Assembly: GCA_035236585.1 (NCBI GenBank) | Contig: CP141126.1 | Location: 11,359,001-11,423,000, forward strand | Direction of reading: 5' to 3' | Origin: Warburgia ugandensis | Lineage: Eukaryota; Streptophyta; Magnoliopsida; Canellales; Canellaceae | Length of the DNA stretch: 64,000 bases | Notes under the pieces: generated by a model | What the model saw: the letters and a program-made list of their open reading frames with translations, nothing else | Databases searched by the model: none | Told to the model about the DNA's origin: nothing | Translations under genes and position numbers: made by a program | Shown here: positions 10,111-22,214 of the stretch, one piece after another | How positions within the stretch are numbered: the stretch's first letter is position 1 | Layout of the letters: each line of letters starts with the position of its first letter

Positions 10111-12483
10111 AAATCCCTGAAAAAAGTCTAGAGCATAGTAGATGTAGATTTAACTACTCATCAATCTGAAAATTGCCTGTTACAAGATGGTTTTCACATC
10201 ATTCAATACATTCACAAGGTAAAATAGAGATTAGATAATTTAATCTCTTTGTATCAAAGAACTTGAAACAACGACACTTTATAGAGATGTGTGGAGATAA
10301 AAAATTCATGTAGACAACCCCTAATCAGGCTAACACTTTGATGATGATGATGGTGATGGCATTGGTGGTGGTAGTGGAGGTGTATCAAAGAACTCTCATT
10401 GCTCAGACTAGTGAAGCACCATATACAGCAATCACTTTCAAAACGGTAAAACATCCTCAAAGCACAATAAGCAGTAAACAGCTCATCCATTAGACAAAAA
10501 TATCAAAACTAGCCTTGTGGATGAGAAAATTCCTCTTATCCATCCATAACCCCATCAAATAATCAAGTTTACCATACCCAATAATTTTCATCAATTTTCA
10601 CTTGGGAAGCTCTGGGTAGAGATGCAGAGGTCTCCCATTGGACATCCTCTTAGGTACATTTCAAGCAATTTTTTCCACTGAAAGTAATCCTATTATAGTT
10701 ACTTCTTGTTCTTAACTGAAAAACAATATATTCTTGGAATGAAAATCTCCTTCTACTTGGAATCTTATACATGTGTGCCACCTAATCTTTCTTACTGTCT
10801 GCTTTCTGAACTGTTTGAAGTCAAGAAAAGTGAGGGTCACATCTGGCCTCATGAGAATGTCACCTAATGCCTCCAGCTTTTGAACAACGGCTGCAGGGTA
10901 CCTTTAACCAGCAAAGATAAGTATCTGATGGAAAAATCACTACCCATCACTTCCTCTTCAAATTTAAATGCATTCTACCAAATGCAGGGCATGGAAACAT
11001 AAGATAACATGATGGCAGATGGGAGCATGAAGCAACAAATTGGACTCTTCATAGAGACCCATCTTTTGGGATTTTCCTCCTGGGTTTCTGGATATATCTT
11101 ACAAATTTAAATGAACATTTCAAACATAAACAAGTAATCAAACATTTGAGCAGACAATAAAGCTAAGGTAGGCTTTCATTCCAAAAAATGTTGCCCTTGT
11201 TTATTCTCATTCGCACAATTGATTGTAGAATCATCCACCTACACATAACGGACAAAGCAACCATTCTTTCTTCTTTCTTTTCTAAAGGGAATTTTAAGAC
11301 CAGATCAAAACTTCACATGCTACCCTAATTGTTTGAAAACTGAAACACACTTTCTTTCACTACTTTCAATCATTGCCAAGAACTTGCAATCACCTATGCA
11401 CTTTCGATTAACAACTTGCAAAATAGAAAATTTATGGAAATCCAGAAAAATGAAGAAAACTCAGAACCAAAAAGTTAGTTCAGATGGACCTTTATGGACC
11501 AGTAGTTAACATCATAACAATGTCACACAGAACCCATGTTGACATCATCAGAAGATCCAGGAACAGACCTGAATTGATTCTTTACTCTTCTTCTTTCTTT
11601 AGTTGCTGGAGACTTTCTTTGGTGATGATTGGTAGTATTTTTGACACACTGGCTACACTAGCATTACTAGTTTCGAGAAAGCTAGCCTCTGCCTTCTATT
11701 CTTTTCAGTCACTAAGATATGTTGATAAAATTATGGAGATATTCCCCACCACTTAACATTCTCAAATAGCAATACCAATTAGGCAATCAAGTTTAAAGAG
11801 AGGCGGAACATTAAGCAACTGATTTTTTTTCATCCATAAACTCCTTTGCTTCATGAATATAAAAGCAACAGAAAGAATTTTTTGCCCAACAGGGAAGAAG
11901 GTGCATGCCCTCAGCAAGGTTTAACCAAGAAACTGCATGGAGACTCATCATGACCAGGAAACTTATCATTCAATAAATTGGCTCCCGACATTCCACAGCT
12001 ATGAACAATTACTTCATCATTTAGTTCTCAGGTTAAATATCCACTATGGCCAAAGAATTATAGACACTCAACAAAAAATCAAAACCAACATCACCACTAG
12101 AAACTCAGCATGTAGACTTAAGAATCAATTACATTCTTCAAGGTTGATGTACGAAGCATTAAGAATCAAAACTAACATCACTCGCCAAAACTATTAGTTC
12201 CATCCAAGTATTTCTCGTTCAAGAGAATAGAGTTGCCAAGAACTTTCAAATCAGATTCTTGGATTGCCACCATCAAAAGCCACTCACTCGCCAGAAGCTT
12301 TAAAAGCTACAACACAAGCATAAAAAAGAACACAAAAGCACCACACATTCCCAACCACAGATGTAATTTAAGCTAGTTCCTGAAAATGCCTCAAGAGCTT
12401 CATAATGAATCTCACCTGATGAAGTAAGTTCCCATTACTGACAGCCACAAGACTGGAGTAAACCATAAATGCTAGATCATAAC
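10111..12483. other. Degraded TAF2 intron/exon region, no clear exon
   Basis: The exon for the V-R-I-D-Y-W-V-E and A-R-C-W-F-P-C stretches of TAF2 was sought here and not found. A short minus-strand stretch at about 10796-10915 reads protein-like (PAAVVQKLEALGDILMRPDV) with a possible AAAG/GTACC edge. I cannot place it in TAF2 or any other family. A GATGATGATGATGGTGATGG stretch lies near 10340-10360. The rest is AT-rich. Confidence 0.35.
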
Positions 12484-13619
12484 TGGACAATAATGATAGT
12501 CGTCGTCGTCGTCAAGACCTTATCCCGATTAGGGGTCAGTCACATGAATATTGTTCCTCCATTCCCCTCTATTAAGTGTCATGACTTCATTTAGTCCCAA
12601 AGTTTTTAAATCTTTTCTCACCACTTCTATCCACGTTCCTTTGGGCCTTCCTCTTGCCCTTTTAGAATCTTCGACCTGGTTCAACTCACTCCTTCTAACT
12701 GGTGCCCCTTTTGATCTACACTGAACATGTCCAAACCATCTAAGTCTAATCTCCCTCATCTTGTTACCCATTGGTGCTGCTCCTAAATTTCCTCTAATGT
12801 TTTCATTTCTAATTATATCATTTCTTGTCTTGCCACTCATCCATCTCAACATCTGCATTTCAGCAACACTCATCCTATGTACATGTTGTTCCTTAACTGT
12901 CCAACACTTTGATCCATAGAGCATGGCCGGCCTTACAAACATCCTATAGAATTTTCCTTTCAATTTGAGTGGCACCCTCCAATCATACAAAACTCCAGAG
13001 GCGCATCTCCACTTGTCCAACCCACTTGGATTTTCTGGGTAACCATTCTCTCAATCCCATGAATTATCGATCCCAATTACCTGAAGTGTTCTTTTAGAGG
13101 GGACTTCTTGGTTATCAATCTTTACTGGTGCTCCACTCCTCTCCTTACTAAAACTGCATTTCATATACTTTGTTTTAGTTTGATTAATTTTAAATCCTGT
13201 AGATTCTAATGCATCTCTCCATAACTCTAGCTTTGTGTTTACGTCCTTCCCTGTCTCATCAATCAAAACTATATCATCTGCAAATAACATGTACCATGAA
13301 ATCTCCTCGTACAAATGTTTTGTTAACACATCCATAACCAACGTAAAAAGGTACGAGCTCAAAGCCAATCCTTGTTGCAATCCTATAATGATACAAAAAT
13401 CAACAATCTCTCCGCTAGTGGTCCTAATCTTTGTCACCACTCCCTCATACATATTCTTAATTATATCTATATACCCAAGAGAAAACCCTTTCTTGCCCAA
13501 CACCCACTATATTAACTCTCTAGAGACCCTATCATAAGTTTTTTATAAGTCAATAAAGATCATGTGGAGGTCCTTCCTCATCTCCCTATATTTCTCCATC
13601 ATTGGACAATAATGATAGT
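12484..13619 (-). mobile_element. RTE-clade LINE, 5'-truncated copy with perfect 17-bp TSD
   Basis: Minus-strand RT remnant. It carries IIGLQQGLALSSYLF, the catalytic FADDIVLIDETG, then KLKGKFYRMFVRPAMLYG and KMREIRLRWFGHVQ, and ends with NNIHVTDP. The 3' end is CCTAATCGGGATAAGGTCTT followed by GAC repeats. The element (12501-13602) is flanked by identical 17-bp target duplications, TGGACAATAATGATAGT, at 12484-12500 and 13603-13619. The 5' part (endonuclease and N-terminal RT) is missing, as is usual for aborted reverse transcription. Frames are interrupted near 13020-13050. The perfect duplication suggests a fairly recent arrival within the TAF2 pseudogene. Confidence 0.95.
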
Positions 13620-13983
13620 ATAAGTTGAAAATGGCCATAGACAAATTCAAATGATTGAGGATTTAGAAGAACATGACTCCACAACAAATACACTCAGTTC
13701 ATATGAATCTTACCAGCAACGATGCAAACTATTTTCCATGCAAGGAAACCAGCAGTGAGCACATCTTATCTGGTTATCAGTGCGCAGTATGTTGTCCCTA
13801 AAATGAACACCTGTTTCTGTTTTTTGTACCCAATAATCAATTCGAACCACTTTCAAATTCTGCACCCAATATCAACCTACATGAGAAAGCACAAAAGCAT
13901 GAACCTTTTCATGGAAACTTAACTATCAGAACAGAATTTATGCACAAATTCATAAAAACCTAGATGGTCTAACATAGCACTAT

Positions 13984-14395
13984 CACCACGCAAAGCGTGC
14001 CCACTGTTTCCTGTTAGAACCTGTTTATTGTCATTAAATGAATTCTGCATGGTATCACCCTCATTTGTTTGTCCAAGTTGGTCACTTCCTGTCTTCAGTG
14101 TTTTATTACATGAAATAACAAGAGTAGGAACCATCTCTTTATCTAGAGGAGATATAGGTAAAGCAAACAGCATCAGTAGCAAAGTTGGTGCATGATACTG
14201 AAAGCCATCTCTTCCCATCTTCAACTACTTGATGGTGTGGAAACCACTCAAAGTAAGCCAGCTGTCCATCAACAGAAACTCTTTGAATGGTCATATTGTG
14301 AGCATGTAGTCTTACAAGCCCACTCTCAGGTACCTTGAATGTCCCAGAGAAAAGGCAGTCAGTTGTGAGAAATACTGAACACTTAAACTGCAATC
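13984..14395 (-). pseudogene. TAF2: TAF2 pseudogene, exon 2 region
   Basis: The minus strand reads FKVPESGLVRLHAHNMTIQR, VSVDGQLAYFEWFPHHQVVE and GKRWLSVSCTNFATDA up to YISS. After a one-base deletion at about 14146-14150 it continues in another frame as LDKEMVPTLVISCNKTLK. This is the TAF2 N-terminal domain (V-P-E-x-G-x-V-x-L-H-A pattern). Similarity fades near 14000 at QNSFNDNK. The acceptor just right of 14390 is not certain. The frameshift by itself would stop the protein. Confidence 0.85.
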
Positions 14396-16772
14396 ATAAA
14401 ATGCCTAGTGTGAAACTTCCAAAAGCTGTTCATTTGTTTGTTTGTCTTCTGAAACAAATGCAATTCAGCTAAGGCTAGTTGCAAGCAGAGAACGCACATA
14501 CACACTACACAGCACAATCCATAAATCATCACCTCTAAGCTATAACACGCAATCATGTTATATAACAAATTAATTATGAGGTAAGTTTGGGATTTCTCCT
14601 CTATCATATCTTTCAAAAGTGGATATAAACCAGATTTGTGCTGTACCAAAAAGAATCAACCAGTTCAAATATGCATAGTATTTTGATGACTAGGGTAGTT
14701 CAGATGAGTCTTAAAACCTGCTGGTTGACTAAATGGGAAAAACTGAACATGGACGCAAAAGTGGCCATGAGCAGAAGAAGCCAACTCAAGCAAGTCAGGT
14801 ATGAACTCAAGGTGTTTCCAAATGACACCTGTGCTTCACCATGAACATGACATATAGGGTTCCCCCGAATCTAAGATAAACCACCTCTCCAACACCATTC
14901 AAAAAATCTTAAACAAACTACTTTCACATCACAGGTAACTTTAAGCTCTGATTGATAATGCATAACCATTCAGAGCACAACTTCTAGGCTTTAAGACTGA
15001 ATCAGATGTCAATTACAAAGAAGATGAAGCACTTGGCCACAAACAAATCCTTTGTGACTTGTAACATCGGCTTTAGCAAAATTTATAGTTCTGGCATGTA
15101 GTAAGATATCATGAAATTTTTTTTTATAAGATATCACGAATTTATAATAAAATATAATAAAAAAAAATACACATTACTTTGATGATGATCATCGTCATCA
15201 TGAATTACCAATTATTTGGCATAAAAATACACATTTCATTATGTTTTCTCACGTAAAGGTATTTATTATACACCTAATAGGTATCTAACATAATAAGAGA
15301 CACAACAAGACAAAGATTCAAGAAAAATTTGAATAGAATGAGAAGAGAAGTCAGCTGATGCACATCATAAGTTTCCCTCTATTATACAATTTTTTTCAAC
15401 TTAATCTCCTTTACTTTTATTAAATCCCCAATAAACATAGGTGACTCTATTAACACTCTCATTCTTAAAAATATATTTCTCATACTTAGAAGCCTGCAAA
15501 TTAATCTCTTATTGATAGAAGCATCTCCACTATTAGCACTCTTTCATCATAGTCATCAAAGTCTTATCTCAAATAGGGCCGGCACTATTAGCACTCTTTA
15601 CATTTAGAAATGTATATGTTAGCAGGATAGTATCAAAAGAAGTCCATGTTAGTAGGTCTTTCAATTGGAAACATCCACAACTAAATCACTTACGAAATTG
15701 GTGAAAGTGGTCACAGCCCAGTAGAATCTTCTCCCATCACTTTTATTGCAGATATATCAACCATGTATGAACAATTCTATTGGTTTATCAACTCTTGTAA
15801 CTTATATTTCTGAGATATTCAATTAGTTATAAGATATATGTATTTGTAATTTATTGTCCATTCTACGAAATTGGTAACAGGTTTTTCATAAGTTGTTGCA
15901 AACCAATGAGTTGTGAAGGGAAATTGGTAAAAGGTTTTTCATAAGTTGTTGTTGTAACTATGAGTTATGAGGGGATAAATTAGGAAGAAATTGCCTAGAA
16001 AGGAAAACGATAACACCAACAAGTGTATTACTAGAAAACAACTGGCAAGGGCATGTGTAAATGCATGTGAAGAGAGAAAAGGAAGCGATTTAAGGAGTTA
16101 TTAAAAGAAAATGCAGGAAAGGTTGGAGAGTTTGGAGAGAAAATAGTAAAGGTTGGAAAAATAGGGAGAGGATTTAATTCACTCCAAGGAGGATTCAAAA
16201 CTGTCACAAACCAATATTTGTGTTATCAAACTTCAGATTTGCAATTTAATGATCCTCCAAAAGAGTATGAGGTGGAGTTATCTTATAATATAATAGAAAT
16301 CATATAAAAGCCAGAAATCTAATCCACACTGCTGGCGGACTACTTAGGTCTTGATTGCTGAGGATTATAGAATCCGATCTGTGCAATTACACCAGATTAT
16401 TCTACATATATGATTCAGGAGTGACAAATGCAAGTGCACAATTGCATGTTCTTCTCTACAGTGTCCTATTGGATCCACCTCAGCAAGTACAACCAGATGA
16501 CCTGCTTTGCTAGTCACCATCTTTACATGTTTAAATATGCACTAGATCTCAATTGACTAGGAAAGAAAACCACTCATTTCCCTCCTGCCCCCTTACCAAA
16601 TCCAATTGCAATCACCTCTCAGTCGTTATTTCCTTGTTTTCAATAAAAGCGAATTGATCAGATGAAGATCACACACACATCTCTCTCCATAAAATGCAGT
16701 TTGTAACTATTTCTAGGAAATCTATTCAACTGCTTCAATCTTGCTCCTGCCCACAATTTTTTTTCATCCTCC
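14396..16772. other. Remnant of TAF2 intron 1, left part
   Basis: AT-rich non-coding DNA. The only named element is a 40-bp RTE 3'-end scrap on the minus strand at about 15543-15584 (GGCCCTATTTGAGATAAGAC then TTTGATGA repeats). No exon, SINE or SSR was seen in the remainder. Confidence 0.5.
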
Positions 16773-16994
16773 TATATACTAGCTGAACCTAAGAAGGGGA
16801 GCCTCTGCGCAATGGTAGAGTTGGCACCGTGTGATTTGGAAGTCACAGGTTTGAGGCATGGAAACAGCCTCTTGCAAAAATGCAAGGTAAAGCTGCATAC
16901 TATAGACCCTCTGTGTTCCGTCCTGTCCCCAGACCTTGCATACACAGGAGCTTCATACACTGGACTGCCCTTTTTTTATATGCTAGCTGAACCT
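16773..16994 (+). mobile_element. Au-type SINE, copy 3, with target duplication
   Basis: This is the best-preserved + strand copy. The head is GGAGCCTCTGCGCAATGGTA, the B-box-like part is GGTTTGAGGCATGG, the core is CAGCCTCTTGCAAAAATGCA and the tail is ACTGCCC plus T7. The element itself is about 16797-16977. Flanking 18-bp direct repeats (TATATACTAGCTGAACCT at 16773-16790, TATATGCTAGCTGAACCT at 16977-16994) differ at one base and mark the target-site duplication. Confidence 0.93.
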
Positions 16995-18220
16995 GACAAA
17001 CCATTGCATCATGCACATAGGTCAGTCCTTATAAGCACCAAATGTGGTTGTTGAACTATGGAAGAAGATGGAACAAGTTGGGAAAGAAGACATGAAGTAA
17101 AGAATCAATTGAAAGGGAGATTTTAGCCCCCATGGTTGTCCACTTTACTTTTTATCTCTAAAATAGAATTAAGTGGCAAACTGTATAAAGGAGTTATGCC
17201 AGATGCTTTTAATGAATTGGACATGCTAGGGCGATCTTGAGAGAGGAACTTGCAAGTGCGCACTTGCATTTATCATTCCTTTATATGATTGTACAGAATG
17301 CTGCATGATCGCAAGAACTGGATTACATTATCCATGCCAATCACGACCTCAGAATAAACACTTCATCCATCAATGTTCTTAGAATAAACACTTCATCCAT
17401 CAGTGTTCTTAATTTCTCCTTGCACAAGTTTTTGATATCATTTCTCCTCTTTGAACTCCAACTGACTACCTTGCATTCTGATACCGAATTTTGCAAAAAA
17501 TCTTAAACAATTTCTTAGATAACAGAACACTTTCAACTCCCAAATATGATCAATTGATTCACTCTTCCAAGTGAACCAGTTAGTGAAGAACAATAACCGT
17601 GATAGAAGAAAGCAAAGAAAAACAACGAAACAAAATTTACAATCCAACATGCGAAGCCCAACTATTCGGGGTCTAAAAGTTCAACATGAAAAATCAAGTC
17701 CCATAGTGAACCAGAGGAACTAAAATTGCTTTTCCTAGTTCATTTGTAATACCAAAGTAAACCAAGGGCAACCCCACGCAGAGAAACCACATGAATAGGC
17801 CCAGTATGTGCAGCAATCAAACAGGATGAGAGAAAATCAATCAAATTCCAACAAACTCTTCATCGTCGTCATCAGCGTCTTATCCCGATTAGGTATCAGC
17901 TACATGAATCTTGTTCCTCCATCCTCCTATATGAAGGATATGGCCTCATTTTCGTTTAGTCCAAAAAATTTTAAATCATTTCTTGCCACTTCTGTCCACG
18001 TATCCTTGAAAAAAAAAAAAAAAAAAAACATTTGCAGCTGCACCCTCTCCTTGAAAAATCAACATGCAAAATGATGGCGGGAAAGGAAAGAAAGAGAAAG
18101 AAACAGACAGAGAGATGTTATTATACGTAGCAAAACTGAGAGAGTAGAAAGAGAAACCTAGCAGGAGAAAATGGAGGAGAGTTGGAGAAAAAAGGAAACT
18201 GCGGGAGATAAAAAAAATAC
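16995..18220. other. Remnant of TAF2 intron 1, right part, with RTE 3' scrap
   Basis: Mostly AT-rich DNA. At about 17863-18008 a minus-strand RTE LINE 3' end is present: TCATCGTCGTCATCAGCGTC, then CTTATCCCGATTAGG and text matching the last coding bases of the other RTE copies. It breaks off at a poly-A run (18009-18028). Nothing else is recognised. Confidence 0.7.
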
Positions 18221-18332
18221 CCATAAATGATGCGACTTTTCATATCCATTGAAAGACAAAGTTTCAGATGCAAACAACTACGCCAGAATTTTCCAAGTTC
18301 TGCTCCTCGTTCTTCGGCTTTCGAGGTTTCGC
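18221..18332 (-). pseudogene. TAF2: TAF2 pseudogene, exon 1 (start codon lost)
   Basis: The minus strand reads AKPRKPKNEEQNLENSGVVV, then after a one-base loss near 18268-18274 HLKLCLSMDMKSRIIYG, and ends at a GT donor (18220-18219). This is the TAF2 N-terminus, which in plants begins M-A-K-x-R-K-P-K-N-E. The codon before GCG is CCG, so the normal ATG is gone. Upstream (18333 to about 18560) is a pyrimidine/purine-rich stretch like a plant 5' UTR, including GGCTAGGGTTTTCGCC. The only upstream ATG opens a short frame that stops within 15 codons. The plus-strand frame over this interval is a shadow. Confidence 0.85.
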
Positions 18333-18560
18333 CGGTTTATGGCGAAAACCCTAGCCAACTCTGTCAGTGATGGAGCAGTGATTGTTTCTCTCTTTCCATG
18401 TCTTGGGAGTGAAGTGGAGATGAGAGGAGCTTTTCCCTCGGACTCCCTCTCTCAGTCCCTCTCGCTCGGCGGAGAGAGACGGTTCCGACAAAGCTGCATT
18501 TTATGGACGCGCCCTCTCTTCGGCCCCTCTTTCCCGTGCAGCGAAAATGTCGTGCCGTGG

Positions 18561-19014
18561 GACCCACGTTGGCAGCCCACATGTCTTCCGGTGGATGGTC
18601 CTAATCATAGATTCCTTGCTAATATTCAATGTTGCTCCAGTAAACAATGAACTAAGCTCTTTGTGAATAGTAAAATTTTTCCTTACTACTTGCATCCTTA
18701 AAATATATATATATTAGAATAAAAATTATAAATTATTCAAATATGGATTAAAATGTTGTAGAAGTTTGAACTGTTTGTTCTAGAGTAATTCTATCTATGT
18801 TTTAAAGCTGCAAATACCTAAAAAAAACTTACCTATTCCAAGATAATTTAATCTATATTTTTATTCCTGTGCAAATAGCCCAAGAGCTCCAGTGCAAAAG
18901 GGTTAACAATTAACTTGCACGACGAAAAATATATCTTTTTGCACAGAATACGACATACTCCTGTACAAGACGTGGCCTTGGCAAGAAATATTCCGAGTAT
19001 CAAAAGTCTTGAAT
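18561..19014. other. No recognisable gene
   Basis: AT-rich DNA upstream of the TAF2 remnant. No promoter motif could be assigned. Confidence 0.4.
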
Positions 19015-19195
19015 GCTTTTAGTTGGACATGTAAAATTGTGGTCATGTAATCTTGAGATTATGAGTTTAAGGTGTCAAAATAACTTCTTACAAAAATACA
19101 AAATAAGACTCCTACTATAGATTCTTGTGGTATCTCCTATCTCGGATTATACATACATCCGAAGACCTTCAGGCATTGGGCTGCTCTTTGCGTAA
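19015..19195 (+). mobile_element. Au-type SINE, copy 4 (old)
   Basis: A strongly diverged + strand copy. It shows GTCATGTAATCTTGAGATTA, then AACTTCTTACAAAAATACAA, TATAGATTCTTGTGGT, and the tail CATTGGGCTGCTCTTT. The order matches the other SINE copies but many CpG-type sites have decayed to TG/CA. Confidence 0.75.
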
Positions 19196-19407
19196 ATTTG
19201 CACATGTTTATCCAAGGAAGCTCTTTGAAAATAGATAATATGAAGTAAGAAAAGTAAAGGATATGCTGCTGGAAAAAATGTGCATGTTTGTCAATGCATT
19301 TGACATCCAATCTATTATGCTACACTGCAAAGCCACGTATGGATTAAGATTATAACCGTGACCATATTTTTATTTTTCTCTGAGATAATATGAGCATATA
19401 AATATTA

Positions 19408-19552
19408 GCGGTGCTTGAGATGAGATGAGATAAAATGACATTCTCTTCTCACTATTGGTGGTGATTGAGATGAAATGAGAAATCCTAATATAATCTATAT
19501 TACTGTTGGTGGTGTGCAGATCACTTTCATCTCATCTCTAGTGTAAAAGCAG
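19408..19552. mobile_element. Small foldback (MITE-like), GAGATGAGATGAG ends
   Basis: The left end GGTGCTTGAGATGAGATGAG and the right end CATCTCATCTCTAGTGTAAA are near inverted complements about 145 bp apart. There is no coding capacity. No clear target duplication was seen. Confidence 0.45.
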
Positions 19553-20075
19553 CCAAATTGTCTTGTTGCAAAATTCGCCCCCCTCCCGCTTGTATTTTAC
19601 TTAAGATGGAAGTGAACGAAACTTAGTGAGTCGTATGATGGACAGATGGCCATTGATATTGTGGGCACTAGTATCAAACTGGCCATTGGATCAACTTGAT
19701 TTTGTTAAGCATTAGTTCCCAAGAGCTCGGTTGGTGAACTCAGGGCCAAAGAAGACTCACATCCAAGAGAAATTATATGAACTTGTGAGCCCATGCTCAA
19801 GTGAGTCCAGCCGTTCATCTATTTTCTCACTATCTCGGATAGGTCAAGGTCTCAAAATGTCATCCATTGGACCATTCTAAACCTTCAACTTTTGGGCAGT
19901 GTCCAATTTAATAGCACAGGAAAACAAATGAATTTGGGACATTGAAAATCAGATTTCAGTTGTATTTTTCTTCCTATTAATGTTATCCATGAAATTATTC
20001 ATTGAAGATCGCTGTTTTGATCCTATATAAAATTATCTATGGGTAATAATGCTATCTCTCGCTTGCCGGATATTC
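19553..20075. other. No recognisable gene
   Basis: Unremarkable non-coding DNA between a foldback and a SINE. Confidence 0.4.
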
Positions 20076-20246
20076 AAAAAGGGCAGCCTCCGTGCACAAA
20101 GCTTCTGCGTATGTAAGGCCTGGAAAGGGGTGGACTACTTATGGTCAATAATACGCAGTCTTACCTTGCATTTTGCAAGAGGCTATTTCTACGCCTTGAA
20201 ACCATGACCCTAAGTTCACACGACAATAAATCTACCATTGCCAGAT
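20076..20246 (-). mobile_element. Au-type SINE, copy 5
   Basis: A minus-strand copy. The + strand shows AAAAAGGGCAGCCTCCGTGC, CTTGCATTTTGCAAGAGGCT and CTACCATTGCCAG in that order. It is moderately diverged. Confidence 0.88.
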
Positions 20247-20446
20247 ATGCATGATAAACTATTATATTTTCTTTACTCGCATAAATTACACATGGATACA
20301 TTATTACATCAATCATTGATAAAGAATATTGTGTTGGACGATGATAGAGAATAACTAGATAAACAAAAGGAAGATAATCACTAGTCCAAAGATTTTGAAG
20401 TCCCAATGGAGAATGTGTTTACCATTGCACGAATAGTAGTTTAGAT

Positions 20447-20752
20447 GTAGTAGGATCATGTCATTTACACCCATCTCCACCATATCATCTTATCTCATCT
20501 CCTCCAACTCATCTCAACCTATTACATCTCATTCCTTTTCTTCCAAGGTTATTTCATCCTATCTCCTCCAAATCATCTCAATTTATTTCATTTTGTTCCA
20601 TCTCCAAGTCATCTCAATGCAGGCTTAAGTTATTTTCAGTCATCTTACTTCACTTCATACCAAATTCAAGTCATCTCAAGCTAGATCCCTCATCATCTCA
20701 TCTCATGTCCACTCATTTCATCTCAAGCTCTACTCTATACTCATAAAAACAT
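20447..20752. repeat. CATCTCA-rich degenerate repeat
   Basis: Motifs of the type CATCTCA, CATCTTATCTCATCTCC and CAAGTCATCTCAA recur at irregular spacing over about 300 bp. The reverse of the motif appears in the foldback at 19408-19552, so the two may belong to one element family. Confidence 0.55.
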
Positions 20753-21508
20753 TACAGCAGGCAACTCTTGGACATCCTTCGTGTGCATAGTGAAGCAAAC
20801 TGTTTCATATGTTTCAATTACATCCTGAATCCAACCTTCTTTGTTGTCTTGTGCCCTGAATTTCCACGCAGTTGCTTGTTGTTACAATCTCTATTGAATC
20901 TCCATGTAGCTGCTAAGTGCTTGCAAACTCTAAAATTCAAAGAAAGAGAGATTAGTCATCTACATAGTATTTTTGGGGATTAGTAGGGCCGTCAAAATGG
21001 ATTGAAATGTCCATTTGATGGTTTAAAATCTGCGGATATGGATTGGACAAATTCGATCCTGGATAAAACAGATCGAATCAGTCTAACGTGTTAAATCCAC
21101 CACCCACACTAATATAATCTCTTTAAAAGGGCATTTTGTAAAATTATATTTAAAAAATAATATAAATCATGGATGTTGACTTATTCTCAGAGATTTAAAC
21201 TATTAATCTTGTTTAGTATCTCTAAAATATGTGCCCTATGAGAAGTCATTGCATTTGGATGATCCTAACCACTTGTTTTATATCTCTATAAAAAAAAATT
21301 TAATGACCCTATTTTCAACTTGTATAACTCAAGCTATGAGAATCTACTGCTCTTGAAATTTGGTATTTATCTTATCCAAGGCATTCTTAACCAGATTAAT
21401 AGTTTAGATCTTAAAAAAAAAAAAAGAAGTAAATATTTATAATTATACATGACTTATGCAGGATTGACAGATAATCTGTAATCTGTACTCATGGTAAGGA
21501 TGGGATTC
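20753..21508. other. No recognisable gene
   Basis: AT-rich DNA before the RTE insertion. The open frame at 20768-20983 has no family features. Confidence 0.4.
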
Positions 21509-22214
21509 TTTTTATCAACGATCTCATCATCATGATCAAGACCTTAACCCAATTAGGGCTCGGCCACATGAATCTTATTCCTCCATTCCTCTCTATTAAG
21601 TATTATGGCTTCATTTAGTCTTAAAAATTTTAAATCTTTTCTCACCACATCTATCCATGTTCTTCTGACCATTGCTCTTGCCCTTTTAGAACCTTTTACT
21701 TGTATTGCCTCACTCTTAACCGGTATCATTTTCGGTCTTCTTTGGACATATTCAAACCATCTAAGTATAGTCTCCCTCATTTTGTTACCTATTAGTGCTA
21801 CCCTTAAGTTTCTTCTAATATTTTCATTCCTAATTCTATCCTTGGTTGTCTTGCCACTCATCTATCTCAACATCCTTATTTATGCGATTCTCATCTTATG
21901 AACATGATGTTCCTTAACTGCTCAACACTCTGATCCATAGAGTATGGCCGGCCTTTTGGCCATCTTATAAAAAATTTCTTTTAGTTTGAGTGGCACCCAT
22001 CGATCACACAAAACTCCAAATGCACATCTTCATTTGTTTCAACCAACTTAGATTCTTCGGGTAACATTCCTCTCATTCTCTCCACTCTCATGAATCATTA
22101 ATCCTAAGTGCTGAAAGTGGTATTTTATAAGGACTTCTTGGTTATCAATCTTAATTGGTGCTCCACTCCTATTCCTCTCCTTGCTAAAATTATATTCCAT
22201 ATATTTTGTCTTAA

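Noticed and set aside
16797-16977. tRNA gene candidates from A/B-box-like sequence
   Set aside because: The tRNA-like heads belong to SINEs; no cloverleaf with acceptor stem is present.
18249-18650. 133-codon plus-strand frame
   Set aside because: Antisense of TAF2 exon 1 and its leader; no family features.
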